From contig NZ_JAASTZ010000003.1 in the NCBI RefSeq assembly GCF_014322765.1, positions 62,001 through 126,000 of the forward strand: a DNA stretch of 64,000 nt. The letters are read 5' to 3'. The notes beneath the pieces were generated by a model, which saw only the letters and a program-made list of their open reading frames with translations, did no database searches and was not told the DNA's origin. Made by a program: the position numbers and the translations under genes. The stretch comes from Listeria immobilis. Its GTDB lineage: Bacteria; Bacillota; Bacilli; Lactobacillales; Listeriaceae. Each line of letters opens with the position of its first letter. The stretch's first letter is position 1. Shown here one piece after another: positions 46,573-56,468 of the stretch.

Positions 46573-46582
46573 TCCCGAATTG

Positions 46583-46966
46583 CTATAAAGTCGTATGCGC
46601 TTTTTCTTCTGGAAGAATCATTTCAATTTGGTTCTTTTCATCTAATACTACAATTTTTGGTTCATGTGCACTTACTTCTTCTGCGGTAAACATACCATAA
46701 CTGATAATAATTACTACATCACCTACTTGCACATGCCTTGCAGCAGCACCATTTAGGCAAATCACCCCACTACCAGGTTCTCCTGGAATAATATAGGTTT
46801 CTATTCTTGCACCATTATTATTATTAACAATTTGTACTTTTTCATTTGGGCGCATATCCACTGCTTCTAGTATAACTGAATCAATGGTAATACTGCCTAC
46901 ATAATTTAGATTGGCTTCTGTAACTGTTGCTCGGTGAATTTTGCCATTCATCATTGTTCTAATCAT
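46583..46966 (-). CDS. panD: Aspartate 1-decarboxylase proenzyme
   Basis: PanD makes beta-alanine for pantothenate. It is a pyruvoyl enzyme that self-cleaves between Gly24 and Ser25, and those residues are present in NYVGSITID. The 127-residue length and [16 protein letters not shown] start are standard, and Lys9 and Tyr22 are conserved too. It begins two bases after panC ends, closing the panB-panC-panD operon. Confidence 0.96.
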   Translation of the reverse strand: MIRTMMNGKIHRATVTEANLNYVGSITIDSVILEAVDMRPNEKVQIVNNNNGARIETYIIPGEPGSGVICLNGAAARHVQVGDVVIIISYGMFTAEEVSAHEPKIVVLDEKNQIEMILPEEKAHTTL

Positions 46967-46968
46967 TT

Positions 46969-47826
46969 TTACCGCCTCTTTACATTTATTAATTCGTTAT
47001 CAATTAAACGAGCTTTGGAATATTTCACTGCAGCTGCAATAATAATGCCTTTAGTCCAGTCCGTTACAGGTGTAAATTCTGGATAGGAATAGATTGCTAA
47101 ATACGCTATTTTTTCATGTGCTGTTTGCTGATTTATTGTTGCAGTCATTTGTTGAATAATATTTGTTTCATTCGTAACTCCAGATTCAATTAAGCTACGT
47201 CCAAGTGTGAGTGCTTTATGAATAACTGGTGCTTCTTTACGCTCAAGCTCACTTAAATACACATTTCGCGAGCTTTTTGCTAGTCCGTCCGCTTCTCTAA
47301 CAGTAGGTATTATCCGAAGATTGACTGGGAAAAAGTAGTCTTCTACCAAACCAGAAACAACGGCTACTTGTTGGGCATCTTTTTGTCCAAAATAGGCATT
47401 ATTAGGACTTACTAAGTGAAATAATTTCGTAAGCACGGTGATAACGCCATCAAAATGGCCTTCTCGGTCCGCACCGTCTAGAACAGATACACGTTTTTCT
47501 ACATGCAACTTAGTAGCAAGCTCACCTGGATATATTTCTTCTACGGATGGAATAAATAAAATATCTACACCGCCTTGTTCAGCAAGTGTACTATCATGAA
47601 CTTCATCACGTGGATATGCATCAAAATCTTCGTTAGGTCCAAATTGGGTTGGATTGACAAAAACACTCATTACTACAAAATCATTTTCTTTTCTAGCATG
47701 GCTGACAAGGCTCATATGTCCTTCATGTAAAAATCCCATTGTTGGTACAAAACCAATAGTTTGATTGGCTTTTTTTTGGTTAATGATTGCCTCTTGTAGT
47801 TCTTTTCTGCTTCGAATGATTAACAT
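46969..47826 (-). CDS. panC: Pantothenate synthetase
   Basis: PanC joins pantoate and beta-alanine using ATP. The 285-residue protein has [16 protein letters not shown] with the HIGH-like ATP motif, [21 protein letters not shown] for pantoate binding, GQKDAQQ, and the KMSKS-like SSRNVYLS segment. It lies four bases downstream of panB and two bases ahead of panD, so all three pantothenate genes are one transcript. Confidence 0.96.
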   Translation of the reverse strand: MLIIRSRKELQEAIINQKKANQTIGFVPTMGFLHEGHMSLVSHARKENDFVVMSVFVNPTQFGPNEDFDAYPRDEVHDSTLAEQGGVDILFIPSVEEIYPGELATKLHVEKRVSVLDGADREGHFDGVITVLTKLFHLVSPNNAYFGQKDAQQVAVVSGLVEDYFFPVNLRIIPTVREADGLAKSSRNVYLSELERKEAPVIHKALTLGRSLIESGVTNETNIIQQMTATINQQTAHEKIAYLAIYSYPEFTPVTDWTKGIIIAAAVKYSKARLIDNELINVKRR

Positions 47827-47830
47827 TATC

Positions 47831-48664
47831 TTATTCCTTTCCGTATAGGCCCTTTAAATCTTCTTCAGCCATCGTAAAGCTATGTTTTACTTCAGGAAAT
47901 GTTCTCGCTTTTACTTCCTTCACATAATTTGAAAGTGCGGATTCGATGGTTTCATCAATATCTGCATATGCTTTCACAAATTTTGCCCGTCGACTAATTC
48001 CGTAACCAACCATATCGTGATAAACAAGAACTTGTCCGTCTGTTTCAACACCAGCACCAATACCAATAGTTGGGATAGAAAGCGCCTTTGTTACTTTTTC
48101 GGCCAGCTGACGAGGGATTGCTTCTAAAACAACAGCAATAGCTCCTGCTGCCTCAACTGCTAAGGCATTTTCAATTAGTTCTTGCGCTTCTTCTGCTGAT
48201 TTAGCTCGAACTTTGTAACTTCCTGTAAGTCCCACGCTTTGTGGTGTTAAGCCAAGATGAGCAACTACTGGTGCGCCGGCTTCTGTTAATCGAGCAATTT
48301 TGTTGATAACTTCTTTGGCGCCTTCAAGCTTAACTGCCTGGGCCCCACTTTCCTGAATGATTCGACGTGCATATTGTATTGTCTCATCCACCGATCCATG
48401 GTAAGTCATAAATGGCATATCTGTTACAACAAATGTGTTAGGTGCGCCACGCTTCACCGCTTTTGTATGGTGAATCATATCTTCCACTGTGACTGGAACT
48501 GTAGAATCATAGCCTAAAACTACCATTCCAAGCGAATCCCCAACTAAAATCATATCAGCATCTGCTTGTTCCACATTCTTTGCAGAAGGATAATCATAAG
48601 CGGTAATCATCGTTATTTTTTCTTCATTTTCTTTCATAGCAAAAAAATCTACTGGTTTTTTCAT
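47831..48664 (-). CDS. panB: 3-methyl-2-oxobutanoate hydroxymethyltransferase
   Basis: PanB forms ketopantoate from alpha-ketoisovalerate and methylene-THF. The 277-residue TIM barrel shows [39 protein letters not shown], with the Mg2+ and substrate aspartates, [12 protein letters not shown], and [11 protein letters not shown]. It is the first gene of the pan operon. The leader upstream contains a long hairpin. The folate dependence connects it with the one-carbon genes elsewhere in the window. Confidence 0.96.
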   Translation of the reverse strand: MKKPVDFFAMKENEEKITMITAYDYPSAKNVEQADADMILVGDSLGMVVLGYDSTVPVTVEDMIHHTKAVKRGAPNTFVVTDMPFMTYHGSVDETIQYARRIIQESGAQAVKLEGAKEVINKIARLTEAGAPVVAHLGLTPQSVGLTGSYKVRAKSAEEAQELIENALAVEAAGAIAVVLEAIPRQLAEKVTKALSIPTIGIGAGVETDGQVLVYHDMVGYGISRRAKFVKAYADIDETIESALSNYVKEVKARTFPEVKHSFTMAEEDLKGLYGKE

Positions 48665-48729
48665 TTTCTTAGCTCCTTTTCGTCCCTGTTAGATTACTTT
48701 AATCAAGGCAAAAAACATATTTTGGGTAA

Positions 48730-48776
48730 GTAGCGGTAGTATGATCCTAAATTAGGTATCATCCATTCATTGCTAC
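48730..48776 (-). promoter_or_regulatory. Leader hairpin upstream of panBCD
   Basis: GTAGC and GCTAC arms enclose ATGATcCTAA / TTAGGtATCAT, forming a long, interrupted stem in the panB leader. A/T-rich promoter-like sequence with TTATAC or TATTAT lies just upstream near 48779-48790. No terminator T run follows directly. It may be a regulator operator or a structured leader. Confidence 0.4.
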
Positions 48777-48833
48777 CATATGTATAATAACATAAATATG
48801 CACTTACTTAAAGTATGCAAATTGGAGAGGAAA

Positions 48834-49307
48834 CTACTCTTTGACCTCCCCGCTTGCTTTATTCATCCAGTCTGTTAATTTTTCAGGTTCATCTGTTGCT
48901 TCATAGGTGGATGCTACTTTTCCTTCTTTTAAATACACTAGTGTTGGTACTGATTCAATACCCATTTTCTTTAAAAGCGCGGTCATATCCTCACGACTTT
49001 TTTCGGATGCTTTATCGGTATTATAATAAGCTAATGGCTCTTCTAATTGTCGTGTTTCTAGTTCTTTTTTTAGGATAGGTTGAAAAGCTTGGCAGTCGGC
49101 ACATGTTGGGCGTCCAACATAGACAAAACCTGTATTTTTATTTGACATTTTCTGTTTAAAATCGCTTGTAGAAATGGTTTTTAAAAAGGTGGCACTTTCT
49201 TTTTCTGTTTCTTTTACTTTATTCTCTGCTTCTTCTTTATTGTCTCCGCATGCGCCAAGAGCTAGCACTACAGTCATCATCACTAACAAGACTATTATTT
49301 TTTTCAT
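48834..49307 (-). CDS. Thioredoxin-fold lipoprotein
   Basis: The protein starts with a lipoprotein signal (MKKIIVLLVMMTVVLALGACG, lipobox LGAC, lipid Cys about 20) and a charged linker. A thioredoxin-like domain follows with active-site CADC in RPTCADCQAF and the cis-proline region SVPTLVYLKEG. It should be anchored on the outer face of the membrane and act as a thiol-disulfide oxidoreductase, similar to the bacteriocin-transport-accessory group. ATG 49307 is eight bases from AGGAG. The GTG at 49313 is too close. Confidence 0.87.
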   Translation of the reverse strand: MKKIIVLLVMMTVVLALGACGDNKEEAENKVKETEKESATFLKTISTSDFKQKMSNKNTGFVYVGRPTCADCQAFQPILKKELETRQLEEPLAYYNTDKASEKSREDMTALLKKMGIESVPTLVYLKEGKVASTYEATDEPEKLTDWMNKASGEVKE

Positions 49308-49356
49308 AAACACAACTCCTTGAACTGATTATACTCGATTTTTTTCAAAAAATAAA

Positions 49357-49394
49357 AACTCGAAAAAGTGGTTTTCACACTATAAATTCGAGTT
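49357..49394 (-). terminator. Intrinsic terminator after birA
   Basis: AACTCGAA and TTCGAGTT close a loop of about 22 bases with inner GTG/CAC pairing. TTTTTATTTTTTG follows on the minus strand. It ends the mazG-dapB-mgsA-cca-birA operon. Confidence 0.8.
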
Positions 49395-49449
49395 AAAAGA
49401 TATGTTTTTCATTATTAAACAAGGATAAAATAAGTTTTTAATAGGCAAA

Positions 49450-50430
49450 TTATTTATTTTCACTATCCAGTAAAATATCTGCTGAATAAATGGAATGTAC
49501 TTCTCCAAGAGCGTCTTGTAATAGCAATACTCCTTCATCAGAAATACCTTTTACATGTCCATAAATATTGCCTTTAGTTGTACTTGCTGTTAATTTTTCT
49601 CCAAATGGGATTGCTTTTGTTTCCCATAAAAGCTTAATTGGTGCAAAACCTTTATCTAGAAAAAGTTGATAATACTTTTCTAAGGAGGTTAAAATTTCTT
49701 GTAATAATGCTTTTCTAGAAACAGGTGTACCTAACTCTAATTGTAGCGAACTTGCTTTATCTTTGATTTCTTCTGGGAACTGTTGTTGATTGACATTAAT
49801 ACCCATGCCAATAATGACAGCATGGATAGTTTCTGCTTCTGCTTGCATTTCGGTTAAAACACCACATATTTTTCGTTTTCCAATATAAATATCATTTGGC
49901 CACTTGATTTTCGGCTCTAGTTTTGTGATATTTTCAATTGCTTCTATGATGGCGAGGGAAGCAATAAAGGTGAATTGCGGTACTTTTTGAATGGGGATTT
50001 GTGGTTTTAAAATCACACTCATCCAAATACCTTCTCCTTTTTTTGAGTCCCATGGTCTTAGTAAACGCCCTTTGCCAGCAGTTTGTTCATTAGCGACAAT
50101 GACGGTTCCTTCTGGGCTTGAATCAATTTGCTGATGAGCGATAATTTGGGTAGAGGCAACCGACTCATGTATTTCTAAGTGCTGACCGATAAATTGTGTC
50201 TCCAAACCAAGAAGCAATGCATCTTTTGTGTATTGTTCAGGTGTTGCCGACAAGCGGTAACCACGATTTCTAATTGCTTCTATTTCGAAGCCTTCCTTTC
50301 GAAGTGACTCCATTTGCTTCCAAACTGCTGTACGTGAGCAACCTAAGCTATCCGCAATTTCTTGTCCAGATAAATAGGTGTCGTTACTTTCTGTAAATAG
50401 AGCGAGTAATTTTTCCCGATTATTCTTCAT
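49450..50430 (-). CDS. birA: Bifunctional biotin-protein ligase and biotin operon repressor BirA
   Basis: A winged helix at 1-60 ([41 protein letters not shown]) is joined to a biotin-protein ligase domain. That domain has [32 protein letters not shown] and a small C-terminal SH3-like domain. It attaches biotin to carboxylases and represses biotin uptake or synthesis genes. Its start overlaps the cca stop by 11 bases, so it is translationally coupled to cca, as in Bacillus. Confidence 0.95.
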   Translation of the reverse strand: MKNNREKLLALFTESNDTYLSGQEIADSLGCSRTAVWKQMESLRKEGFEIEAIRNRGYRLSATPEQYTKDALLLGLETQFIGQHLEIHESVASTQIIAHQQIDSSPEGTVIVANEQTAGKGRLLRPWDSKKGEGIWMSVILKPQIPIQKVPQFTFIASLAIIEAIENITKLEPKIKWPNDIYIGKRKICGVLTEMQAEAETIHAVIIGMGINVNQQQFPEEIKDKASSLQLELGTPVSRKALLQEILTSLEKYYQLFLDKGFAPIKLLWETKAIPFGEKLTASTTKGNIYGHVKGISDEGVLLLQDALGEVHSIYSADILLDSENK

Positions 50431-51601
50431 GATAGCCTAGCCACCTTTTTATTGCATTTTTTTCGTTATTAATTTCCTTTAAAATGACAGCTTGCTCGAT
50501 TTTATCAAGTGTTTCTTTCATCCACGGTCCAGCCTGCTTTCCTGACCAGTTTAAAATATCGGCACCAGTTATTGCAAGTTCTTTTTTGGAATGGATAGGG
50601 AGCGCTTGATAAGCTTTATGAAGCAATTCTAATTGGCTTTCCCCAAACCGAATACTATTTATTTCATCTACTAATGAAAAGGCTGTTATTCCAGCATGAT
50701 AAAGTTCTTCTTTGGACCAATCTTGCTTATTAGTTAGTGCATATGAATATGTTTTATTCACCAATTGAACTGTCTTATTTGGTAATTTCCAGGCTTTTAA
50801 AAAAGTAGTGATATTACTTGGTTTTACTGCAATAGCTAGTCCTAACCAAATAGCCACTTCTGTGGTTCGATTTTCCCAGTCCCAACTAGCAAATTGTTCC
50901 AGTGCGACTTTTTCTCCTTTTAACCCCGGCAAAAAAGATTCCATTTCCACTTTTAATAAAAGTTCCATTGCACGTTTTAACGCTGGCCCTTTGATCATTT
51001 TCACCCATTCTACTGTTATTCGTTCAACTGATGTATGCTTCAACAAATCAATGTGTTTTTGTAAGGCAGTCGCTGTTTCTTCCTCTAAATAAAAATCTAA
51101 TTGACTAAGAAAACGAACCGCTCGCATCATTCTAAGGGCATCTTCGTGAAAGCGCTCAAAAGCTTTGCCGACAGCTTTAATTTCCTTTTTTTGAATAGAA
51201 ATTTGACCTGAAAACGGGTCATGTAATTCGAAGTTTTCGTCCATTGCAATAGCATTCATCGTAAAATCTCGTCGTAATAAATCTTCTTCTAATGAACGAA
51301 TAAAAGTTACTTCACTTGGGCGGCGATAATCTTCATAGGCACCTTCTGTTCGAAAAGTAGTTACTTCATAGTTTTCCTTATTTTCTCTTACAGTAACTGT
51401 TCCATGAGCAATCCCCGTATCATAAGTCGCTGGGAAAATCATTTTCACTTCTTCTGGAAAAGCACTAGTAGCAATATCAACATCGGAAATCGTTCTATTT
51501 AGTAAGTAATCTCTGACAGATCCGCCAACAAAATACGCTTCAAATCCCGCAGCAGTCAATTTTTGCAATACAGGAAGCGCCTTTTTAAAAACGTCATTCA
51601 T
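50420..51601 (-). CDS. cca: CCA tRNA nucleotidyltransferase
   Basis: This class II enzyme adds or repairs the 3' CCA of tRNA. The 393-residue protein has the polymerase-beta-like head [22 protein letters not shown] with the metal-binding Dx[13 protein letters not shown], and the [18 protein letters not shown] neck motif. It starts at ATG 51601, 15 bases after mgsA, and overlaps birA by 11 bases. Confidence 0.95.
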   Translation of the reverse strand: MNDVFKKALPVLQKLTAAGFEAYFVGGSVRDYLLNRTISDVDIATSAFPEEVKMIFPATYDTGIAHGTVTVRENKENYEVTTFRTEGAYEDYRRPSEVTFIRSLEEDLLRRDFTMNAIAMDENFELHDPFSGQISIQKKEIKAVGKAFERFHEDALRMMRAVRFLSQLDFYLEEETATALQKHIDLLKHTSVERITVEWVKMIKGPALKRAMELLLKVEMESFLPGLKGEKVALEQFASWDWENRTTEVAIWLGLAIAVKPSNITTFLKAWKLPNKTVQLVNKTYSYALTNKQDWSKEELYHAGITAFSLVDEINSIRFGESQLELLHKAYQALPIHSKKELAITGADILNWSGKQAGPWMKETLDKIEQAVILKEINNEKNAIKRWLGYHEE

Positions 51602-51616
51602 CTGTCAACCGCTCCT

Positions 51617-52021
51617 TTATTCATCGTTTCTTCGTAAATCTCGCCAATCAAGAAAACCAGCGCCTAACCCACGAATCAAAATTTCTGCTGTTCCAATATT
51701 TGTAGCAAGTGGAATTTCGTATACATCACAAAGTCGAATTAATGCCGTAACATCAGGTTCATGTGGTTGTGCAGTTAACGGGTCGCGCAAGAAAATAACT
51801 AAATCCATTTTATTTTCAGAGATGCGGGCACCAATTTGTTGGTCTCCGCCAAGTGGTCCTGATTTAAAACGATTAACAGTTAGGCCAGTAGCTTCCATGA
51901 CACGTAAACCCGTTGTACCTGTTGCGTATAATTCATGTGGCTCTAGTAGATGTTTATATGCAGTCGCAAATCCTACCATCAACTCTTTTTTCTCGTCGTG
52001 TGCAATTAATGCGATATGCAT
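51617..52021 (-). CDS. mgsA: Methylglyoxal synthase
   Basis: MgsA converts dihydroxyacetone phosphate to methylglyoxal and phosphate, an overflow route when phosphate is short. The 134-residue protein shows [28 protein letters not shown], and [14 protein letters not shown] with the catalytic aspartate, then [15 protein letters not shown]. Upstream in-frame ATGs at 52027, 52033 and 52039 exist in a GGTGATGGTGATGGAG tract that also serves as ribosome binding site. 52021 gives the standard N-terminus. Confidence 0.95.
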   Translation of the reverse strand: MHIALIAHDEKKELMVGFATAYKHLLEPHELYATGTTGLRVMEATGLTVNRFKSGPLGGDQQIGARISENKMDLVIFLRDPLTAQPHEPDVTALIRLCDVYEIPLATNIGTAEILIRGLGAGFLDWRDLRRNDE

Positions 52022-52042
52022 CTCCATCACCATCACCAATCC

Positions 52043-52834
52043 TTAGTCTAAAATATTTTCTAAGCCATAAATAAGTGTTTCTAACTCTTTTGTTTTACGA
52101 ACAGCAAGTGCTACTCCGGACATAAAGGAAACTCTGTCGTATGAGTCATGGCGCAATGTTAAGCCTTGACCTTCTGCACCAAAAATCACTTCTTGATGCG
52201 CAACAAGACCAGGTAAGCGGACACTATGAATTCGCATTCCTTCAAATTCTCCGCCTCTTGCCCCTTCAATCAACTCCACTTCTTCTTCTGCACCTTGTTT
52301 GACATAATCTCGTACTTCCGCCATCATTTCCGCCGTTTTAACCGCCGTACCACTTGGCGCATCTAATTTATTATCATGATGTAATTCAATAATTTCTACA
52401 TTAGGAAAATACTTTGCTGCTTTTTGGGCAAATTGCATCATTAAAACTGCTCCTACAGCAAAATTCGGTGCAATCACAGCGCCAATTTTTTTAGCTTCTG
52501 CCATTTTTCTAAGTTCTGCAATTTGTTCAGCTTGAAACCCTGTCGTTCCAACTACAGCACGAACGCCATGTTCTATAATGGTTTTTGTATTATTATACCC
52601 AACTTTAGGTGTTGTAAAATCTACCACACAATCAGGTTTTGATTCTTCTAACATAGTAGCCAAATCACTATAAACTGGAACATCTACAGTGCTAAACTCT
52701 GCTATTTCACAAATATTTTTTTCTTTTGGTTTATGATCAAGTACAGCAATAAGTTCTAAGCCCTCTTCTTTTAAAATCGTTTTTACAACCTCATGTCCCA
52801 TTCTTCCTTTAAATCCTGATACTGCTACTTTCAT
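52043..52834 (-). CDS. dapB: 4-hydroxy-tetrahydrodipicolinate reductase
   Basis: DapB makes tetrahydrodipicolinate in the lysine and diaminopimelate pathway, supplying peptidoglycan. The 263-residue protein has the nucleotide loop [15 protein letters not shown], the VVGTTGF and [12 protein letters not shown] motifs, [20 protein letters not shown] with the catalytic histidine and lysine, and a C-terminal [16 protein letters not shown]. It overlaps the upstream MazG-like gene by four bases, and mgsA follows after 21 bases. Confidence 0.96.
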   Translation of the reverse strand: MKVAVSGFKGRMGHEVVKTILKEEGLELIAVLDHKPKEKNICEIAEFSTVDVPVYSDLATMLEESKPDCVVDFTTPKVGYNNTKTIIEHGVRAVVGTTGFQAEQIAELRKMAEAKKIGAVIAPNFAVGAVLMMQFAQKAAKYFPNVEIIELHHDNKLDAPSGTAVKTAEMMAEVRDYVKQGAEEEVELIEGARGGEFEGMRIHSVRLPGLVAHQEVIFGAEGQGLTLRHDSYDRVSFMSGVALAVRKTKELETLIYGLENILD

Positions 52835-53166
52835 TCTGATTGTTCCTCCTTTTTAGTCCAGCGATTTCTATCGCGTTCTTTAAATTTCGTCATTACGGTA
52901 TCATGGGCTTGTTCCATATCAATACCAAGCGAATTAGCCATACAAGTAAGTACGAATAAGCAATCACCAAGTTCTTCTGCAACTGTTTTTTCAGGTTCAC
53001 TTGATTTTTTTGGCTTTTCTCCATAATAATGATTAATTTCACGAGCTAATTCACCCGTTTCTTCTGTAATTCGCGCCATCATTGCTAGTGGGGAAAAATA
53101 ACCTTCCTCGAAACCACCAATGAAGTCATCCACTTCTTTTTGTATTTCTAGCATTGTTTTCGCCAT
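52831..53166 (-). CDS. MazG-like nucleotide pyrophosphohydrolase (YpjD type)
   Basis: The 111-residue all-helical protein has the MazG/dUTPase-like metal motif: EETGEL (about 35-40) and, after a longer insert, EELGDCLF (about 64-71), i.e. the ExxE...ExxD arrangement. It should hydrolyse non-canonical NTPs to NMP and PPi. Substrate is unknown. It leads the dapB operon, overlapping dapB by four bases, as ypjD does in Bacillus. Confidence 0.88.
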   Translation of the reverse strand: MAKTMLEIQKEVDDFIGGFEEGYFSPLAMMARITEETGELAREINHYYGEKPKKSSEPEKTVAEELGDCLFVLTCMANSLGIDMEQAHDTVMTKFKERDRNRWTKKEEQSE

Positions 53167-53303
53167 AGGTTCCCCTCCTTTTTATGTTAAACTGAAATTG
53201 GTTTTAAATCCATAATTGTTAACTTCATTTCATTATACCTAAACAAATACGCACAAGTCCATGATTTTTCACTTACGTACGAAATAGATTGCAAGGAGGA
53301 AAA

Positions 53304-54173
53304 ATGATGTTAAAAACACTTCGCACCAAAAATATTTGCTTTATTATGCTTGGAACAGCGATTTATGCATTTGGTCTTGTAAACTTTAATATCGCCAACG
53401 ATTTAGGTGAAGGTGGCCTTGCTGGTGTGACACTTTTCTTACTACATTTTTTTCAAATTGATCCAGCATACTCAAATTTAGTTCTAAATATTCCATTATT
53501 CATTTTAGGGTGGCGCGTATTAGGAAATCGCTCCCTTATCTATACTGGTATTGGAACGGTCAGCTTATCGCTATTTTTATGGATTTTCCAGCGCATCCCT
53601 TATACATTAGATTTACATAATGATTTACTTTTAGTGGCACTTTTTGCTGGTGGTTTCAGTGGTGTTGGATTAGGTTTAGTGTTTCGATATGGTGGCACAA
53701 CTGGTGGCAGTGATATTATCGCCAAATTACTAAATCATACAAAGGGCATTAGCATGGGACGAACACTGTTTGCAATTGATGCGATTGTTTTGCTTGCCTC
53801 TCTTTCTTATTTGGATATTCGTCAAGTAATGTATACGCTCGTTGCTGTTTTTATCGGTTCACGTGTCATTGATTTTGTTCAAGAAGGCGCCTACGCTGCT
53901 CGCGGTGTATTAATTATTTCTAAAAATAATGACCTAATTGCTTCTCATGTGCTGCTTTCAATGAATCGTGGTGTGACTATTTTAGAAGGGCGAGGTGCTT
54001 TTTCTAAAAATGAACAAGATGTCCTCTATATCGTTGTCGCTAAAAATGAAATAATCCAGTTAAAAAATATCGTTCAAGCAGTTGATCCTCATGCATTTGT
54101 GTCCGTTAGTGTTGTTCATGATGTTATGGGAGAAGGATTTACATTAGATGAAAATAAAAATCCTATTTACTAA
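53304..54173 (+). CDS. YitT-family membrane protein (YpjC-like)
   Basis: The roughly 289-residue protein has five or six membrane segments in the first 170 residues and a C-terminal DUF2179 domain (RGVTILEGRGAFSKNEQDVLYIVVAKNEI). This is the YitT/YpjC layout, and the conserved FRYGGTTGGSDIIAKLL loop is present. Function is not established. The frame extends to TTG 53289, but AGGAGG sits directly before ATG 53304, which is preferred. ATG 53307 is possible. Its 3' end overlaps the convergent oxidase gene by 11 bases. Confidence 0.86.
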   Translation: MMLKTLRTKNICFIMLGTAIYAFGLVNFNIANDLGEGGLAGVTLFLLHFFQIDPAYSNLVLNIPLFILGWRVLGNRSLIYTGIGTVSLSLFLWIFQRIPYTLDLHNDLLLVALFAGGFSGVGLGLVFRYGGTTGGSDIIAKLLNHTKGISMGRTLFAIDAIVLLASLSYLDIRQVMYTLVAVFIGSRVIDFVQEGAYAARGVLIISKNNDLIASHVLLSMNRGVTILEGRGAFSKNEQDVLYIVVAKNEIIQLKNIVQAVDPHAFVSVSVVHDVMGEGFTLDENKNPIY

Positions 54174-55269
54174 TATATTTGCTTGGTAAATAATTTTCTA
54201 ATGGTAACTCACTTGGTCGACCAAGCGCTAGATCCGCCAGAATTTCCCCAACATATGGACCGGTTGTTAACCCTGAAGCTCCAAGTCCATTTGCAAGAAA
54301 TATGGAATCAAAACCCGGAAGCGAACCGATTAATGGTGCAAAATCTGGCGTATAAGCTCTTGTTCCAACTGTTATATTGGTTATCTTATCAGAAGAAAGC
54401 TGCTTCATAAATTTTGTTCCTTCTTCTAAAATTTCTGCTTGTCCTTCTGCTGTTGGCTCGATATTATAGCCAGCAGTTTTTTCGTGGGTAGCACCAATAA
54501 TAATTCGACCATTTTCAAAAGGAACAATTGATTTAGCACTGGGGGGTAAGATAACTGGCCAATCAGCTGTTTCTGTGTTCTCAAATTTTAATTCAAGCAA
54601 CTGTCCTTTTTGTGCTAACACTTCTGTTTTATATCCAGCTTCTTCTAGAAAACTCGCTAACCATGCTCCTGTGGCGATAATTAATTGGTCATAATGTATC
54701 TTTTGTTCTGCAACAGATACTTCACCGGTTGAAGAAAAAGCAGCTTTTCCCGCGATGACTTTCACACCATTTTCTTTTGCTGCTTCTAATAACGTTTGGC
54801 AAAAACGACCGCCATTCACTCTAGCCGCTCCACTTACATATATTGAATGAAAACCTTCTTTAACTAAAGGGAATTTCTTTTCTGTTTCACTTTCTGTTAA
54901 TTTATCAATTGTCCCCATCGCTGGCGCTTCTAATCGTCTGCTTTTTGCTAGTTCAAAAAGCTGCTCGACTTTTTCCTCTGTTGACCTAAGTGCAAGAACA
55001 CCTACTTGCTTATAACCTGTTTCTTTTCCTGTATCATCACTAAGCATCTGAGCTATCTTTGGGTAAAATGCAGCACTATTTTTTGCTAATTCATACCAAT
55101 ATTTATTTCGTCTTTTCGAAAGCCACGGACAAATAATTCCAGCAGCAGCTCTACTTGCTTGTCCCTTCTCATTGGAATCAATTAATGTTACTTCTACATC
55201 CTCTTTCGATAACAAATAAGCGGCACTTGCCCCAACAATTCCTGCACCAATAACTAAAATTTTTTGCAT
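54163..55269 (-). CDS. FAD-dependent D-amino-acid/glycine oxidase-like protein
   Basis: This DAO-family flavoenzyme of 368 residues has the N-terminal FAD-binding GAGIVGASAAYLLSKEDVEVTLIDSN (about 7-33). Substrate-domain features include GRFCQTLLEAAKENGVKV and the C-terminal GFDSIFLANGLGASGLTTGPYVGEILADLALG. Relatives oxidise amines or amino acids such as glycine, sarcosine or D-amino acids. No thiamine genes are adjacent, so the substrate is open. It ends within the convergent YitT-family gene, an unusual overlap with no room for a terminator between them. Confidence 0.88.
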   Translation of the reverse strand: MQKILVIGAGIVGASAAYLLSKEDVEVTLIDSNEKGQASRAAAGIICPWLSKRRNKYWYELAKNSAAFYPKIAQMLSDDTGKETGYKQVGVLALRSTEEKVEQLFELAKSRRLEAPAMGTIDKLTESETEKKFPLVKEGFHSIYVSGAARVNGGRFCQTLLEAAKENGVKVIAGKAAFSSTGEVSVAEQKIHYDQLIIATGAWLASFLEEAGYKTEVLAQKGQLLELKFENTETADWPVILPPSAKSIVPFENGRIIIGATHEKTAGYNIEPTAEGQAEILEEGTKFMKQLSSDKITNITVGTRAYTPDFAPLIGSLPGFDSIFLANGLGASGLTTGPYVGEILADLALGRPSELPLENYLPSKYISK

Positions 55270-55585
55270 CTTGACACCTCTCCCTATCTAATTGTGACAC
55301 AAGTTGACTTTTTCCATACTCTTTGTAATAATATGTGAAAATAGTTAAGTTTACAAACAACTTATAATCCTCGACTTCAATCAATCCATTGTACTAAAAA
55401 TCCGACTTTAATTACACAAGGCAGATTTTGGCTTACCTCACTGTCATTACCTTTTCTCCTCCTAGAGTGCAATTCATCTTAACAATGGGTATTTGCACTG
55501 CATTTCAGCTAAAAACCCATTTTTATATTCTGCCTACATTAACTTTTCAGCCGAATTATTTCGCTGAGATATGGGAGATATTTTT
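55270..55585. other. Intergenic gap where diguanylate cyclase genes would be expected
   Basis: These 316 bases between the oxidase and the truncated cyclase N-terminus hold only A/T-rich promoter-like DNA and no GGDEF-coding sequence. From memory, L. monocytogenes has dgcA, dgcB and a third gene between its lmo1910 oxidase and pdeC. None of the three is intact here. Confidence 0.55.
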
Positions 55586-55654
55586 GTGCTAAATATTCTT
55601 GAATCATTATGGAGTAGCATGGGCCTTTTTTTATCAGCGCTTTTTTTCACGTAA
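55586..55654 (+). pseudogene. Frameshifted N-terminus of a membrane diguanylate-cyclase-like protein
   Basis: GTG 55586 has GGGAG eight bases upstream and encodes VLNILESLWSSMGLFLSALFF before TAA 55652. The reading breaks in a T7 run (near 55641-55647). One extra T would join this frame without stops to the next reading frame, so that the protein would read through ALFFHVMALRTLREKK. The downstream ATG 55654 overlaps the stop (TAATG) and has no ribosome binding site of its own. The simplest reading is a single-base frameshift in an older membrane-protein gene. Translational coupling through TAATG is an alternative. Confidence 0.6.
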
Positions 55655-56460
55655 TGGCACTGCGAACGCTTCGAGAGAAAAAGCCTGCTTGGTTTCAAAA
55701 TAAATTTGCCTATGAAATTATTAATTACTCATTAGGTATTTATTATGGCCTTTTTGGGATATACTTTATTTTTCGTGGACTACCAGGAACTGACTCCGGT
55801 ATTTACACAGATATGTTACTCAATATTTTATATGAACCAATTGTCATTGTGGAAAATACACAAATTTTCGGCTATGAATCACTCACCCGCCTACAAACAA
55901 ATCATTGGAATGCTATAAGTGACTTTATCCAAGAAGCGGAACAGGAAGGTTTGCAAAAAGCATTTGAATTACTAACACTTCAAAATGCCGTTAAATGCTT
56001 TCACAAACACGACGATACCCCATTATTTATCAATATTTCCTACGATACTTTTTTAGATAACCAACAAAAACTTCAAGATACACTTCTTGATAACGGGAAA
56101 ATAGTTTTTGAATTTTTGGAAACATCCAAGCTACCACAACAGCGAATGAGTGACTTAGATAAACAACTTCTTTTATTCCAAAAAAATCATGATACTAAAT
56201 TTGCTATTGATGACTTTGGTTCGGGATACGCCGATTTACATCGTGTATTTGCCCACCATTCTGATTTTGTAAAAACCGACCACTTATTATTACGAGATTT
56301 ATTTCAAAGTGATGGTAAAAAAATCTTCTTTGGGCAGCTAAAAAAGTATGTTAAAAAACATCATAAAGCTTTAATAGTGGAAGGTGTCGAAACAAAAGAG
56401 CAACTAACCTTTTTGCAAGATATTGGAATACCCTATGCGCAAGGTTATTATTTCCACTAA
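55654..56460 (+). CDS. EAL-domain cyclic-di-GMP phosphodiesterase, apparently a fusion with a cyclase membrane N-terminus
   Basis: Residues 1-54 (with one membrane segment about 20-40) look like the first part of a membrane sensor. The EAL domain starts abruptly near 57. Catalytic-type residues are kept: Glu75 in GYESLTR, the NIS asparagine, Glu in FEFLETS, Asp186-Asp187 in DDFGSG, Lys in FVKTD, Glu in EGVE and Gln in AQGYYF. It therefore could hydrolyse c-di-GMP. It matches Listeria PdeC by the following malic-enzyme gene, but the cyclases normally before it are missing. Alternative start ATG 55813 would give the EAL domain alone. Confidence 0.8.
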   Translation: MALRTLREKKPAWFQNKFAYEIINYSLGIYYGLFGIYFIFRGLPGTDSGIYTDMLLNILYEPIVIVENTQIFGYESLTRLQTNHWNAISDFIQEAEQEGLQKAFELLTLQNAVKCFHKHDDTPLFINISYDTFLDNQQKLQDTLLDNGKIVFEFLETSKLPQQRMSDLDKQLLLFQKNHDTKFAIDDFGSGYADLHRVFAHHSDFVKTDHLLLRDLFQSDGKKIFFGQLKKYVKKHHKALIVEGVETKEQLTFLQDIGIPYAQGYYFH

Positions 56461-56468
56461 GCTAATAT

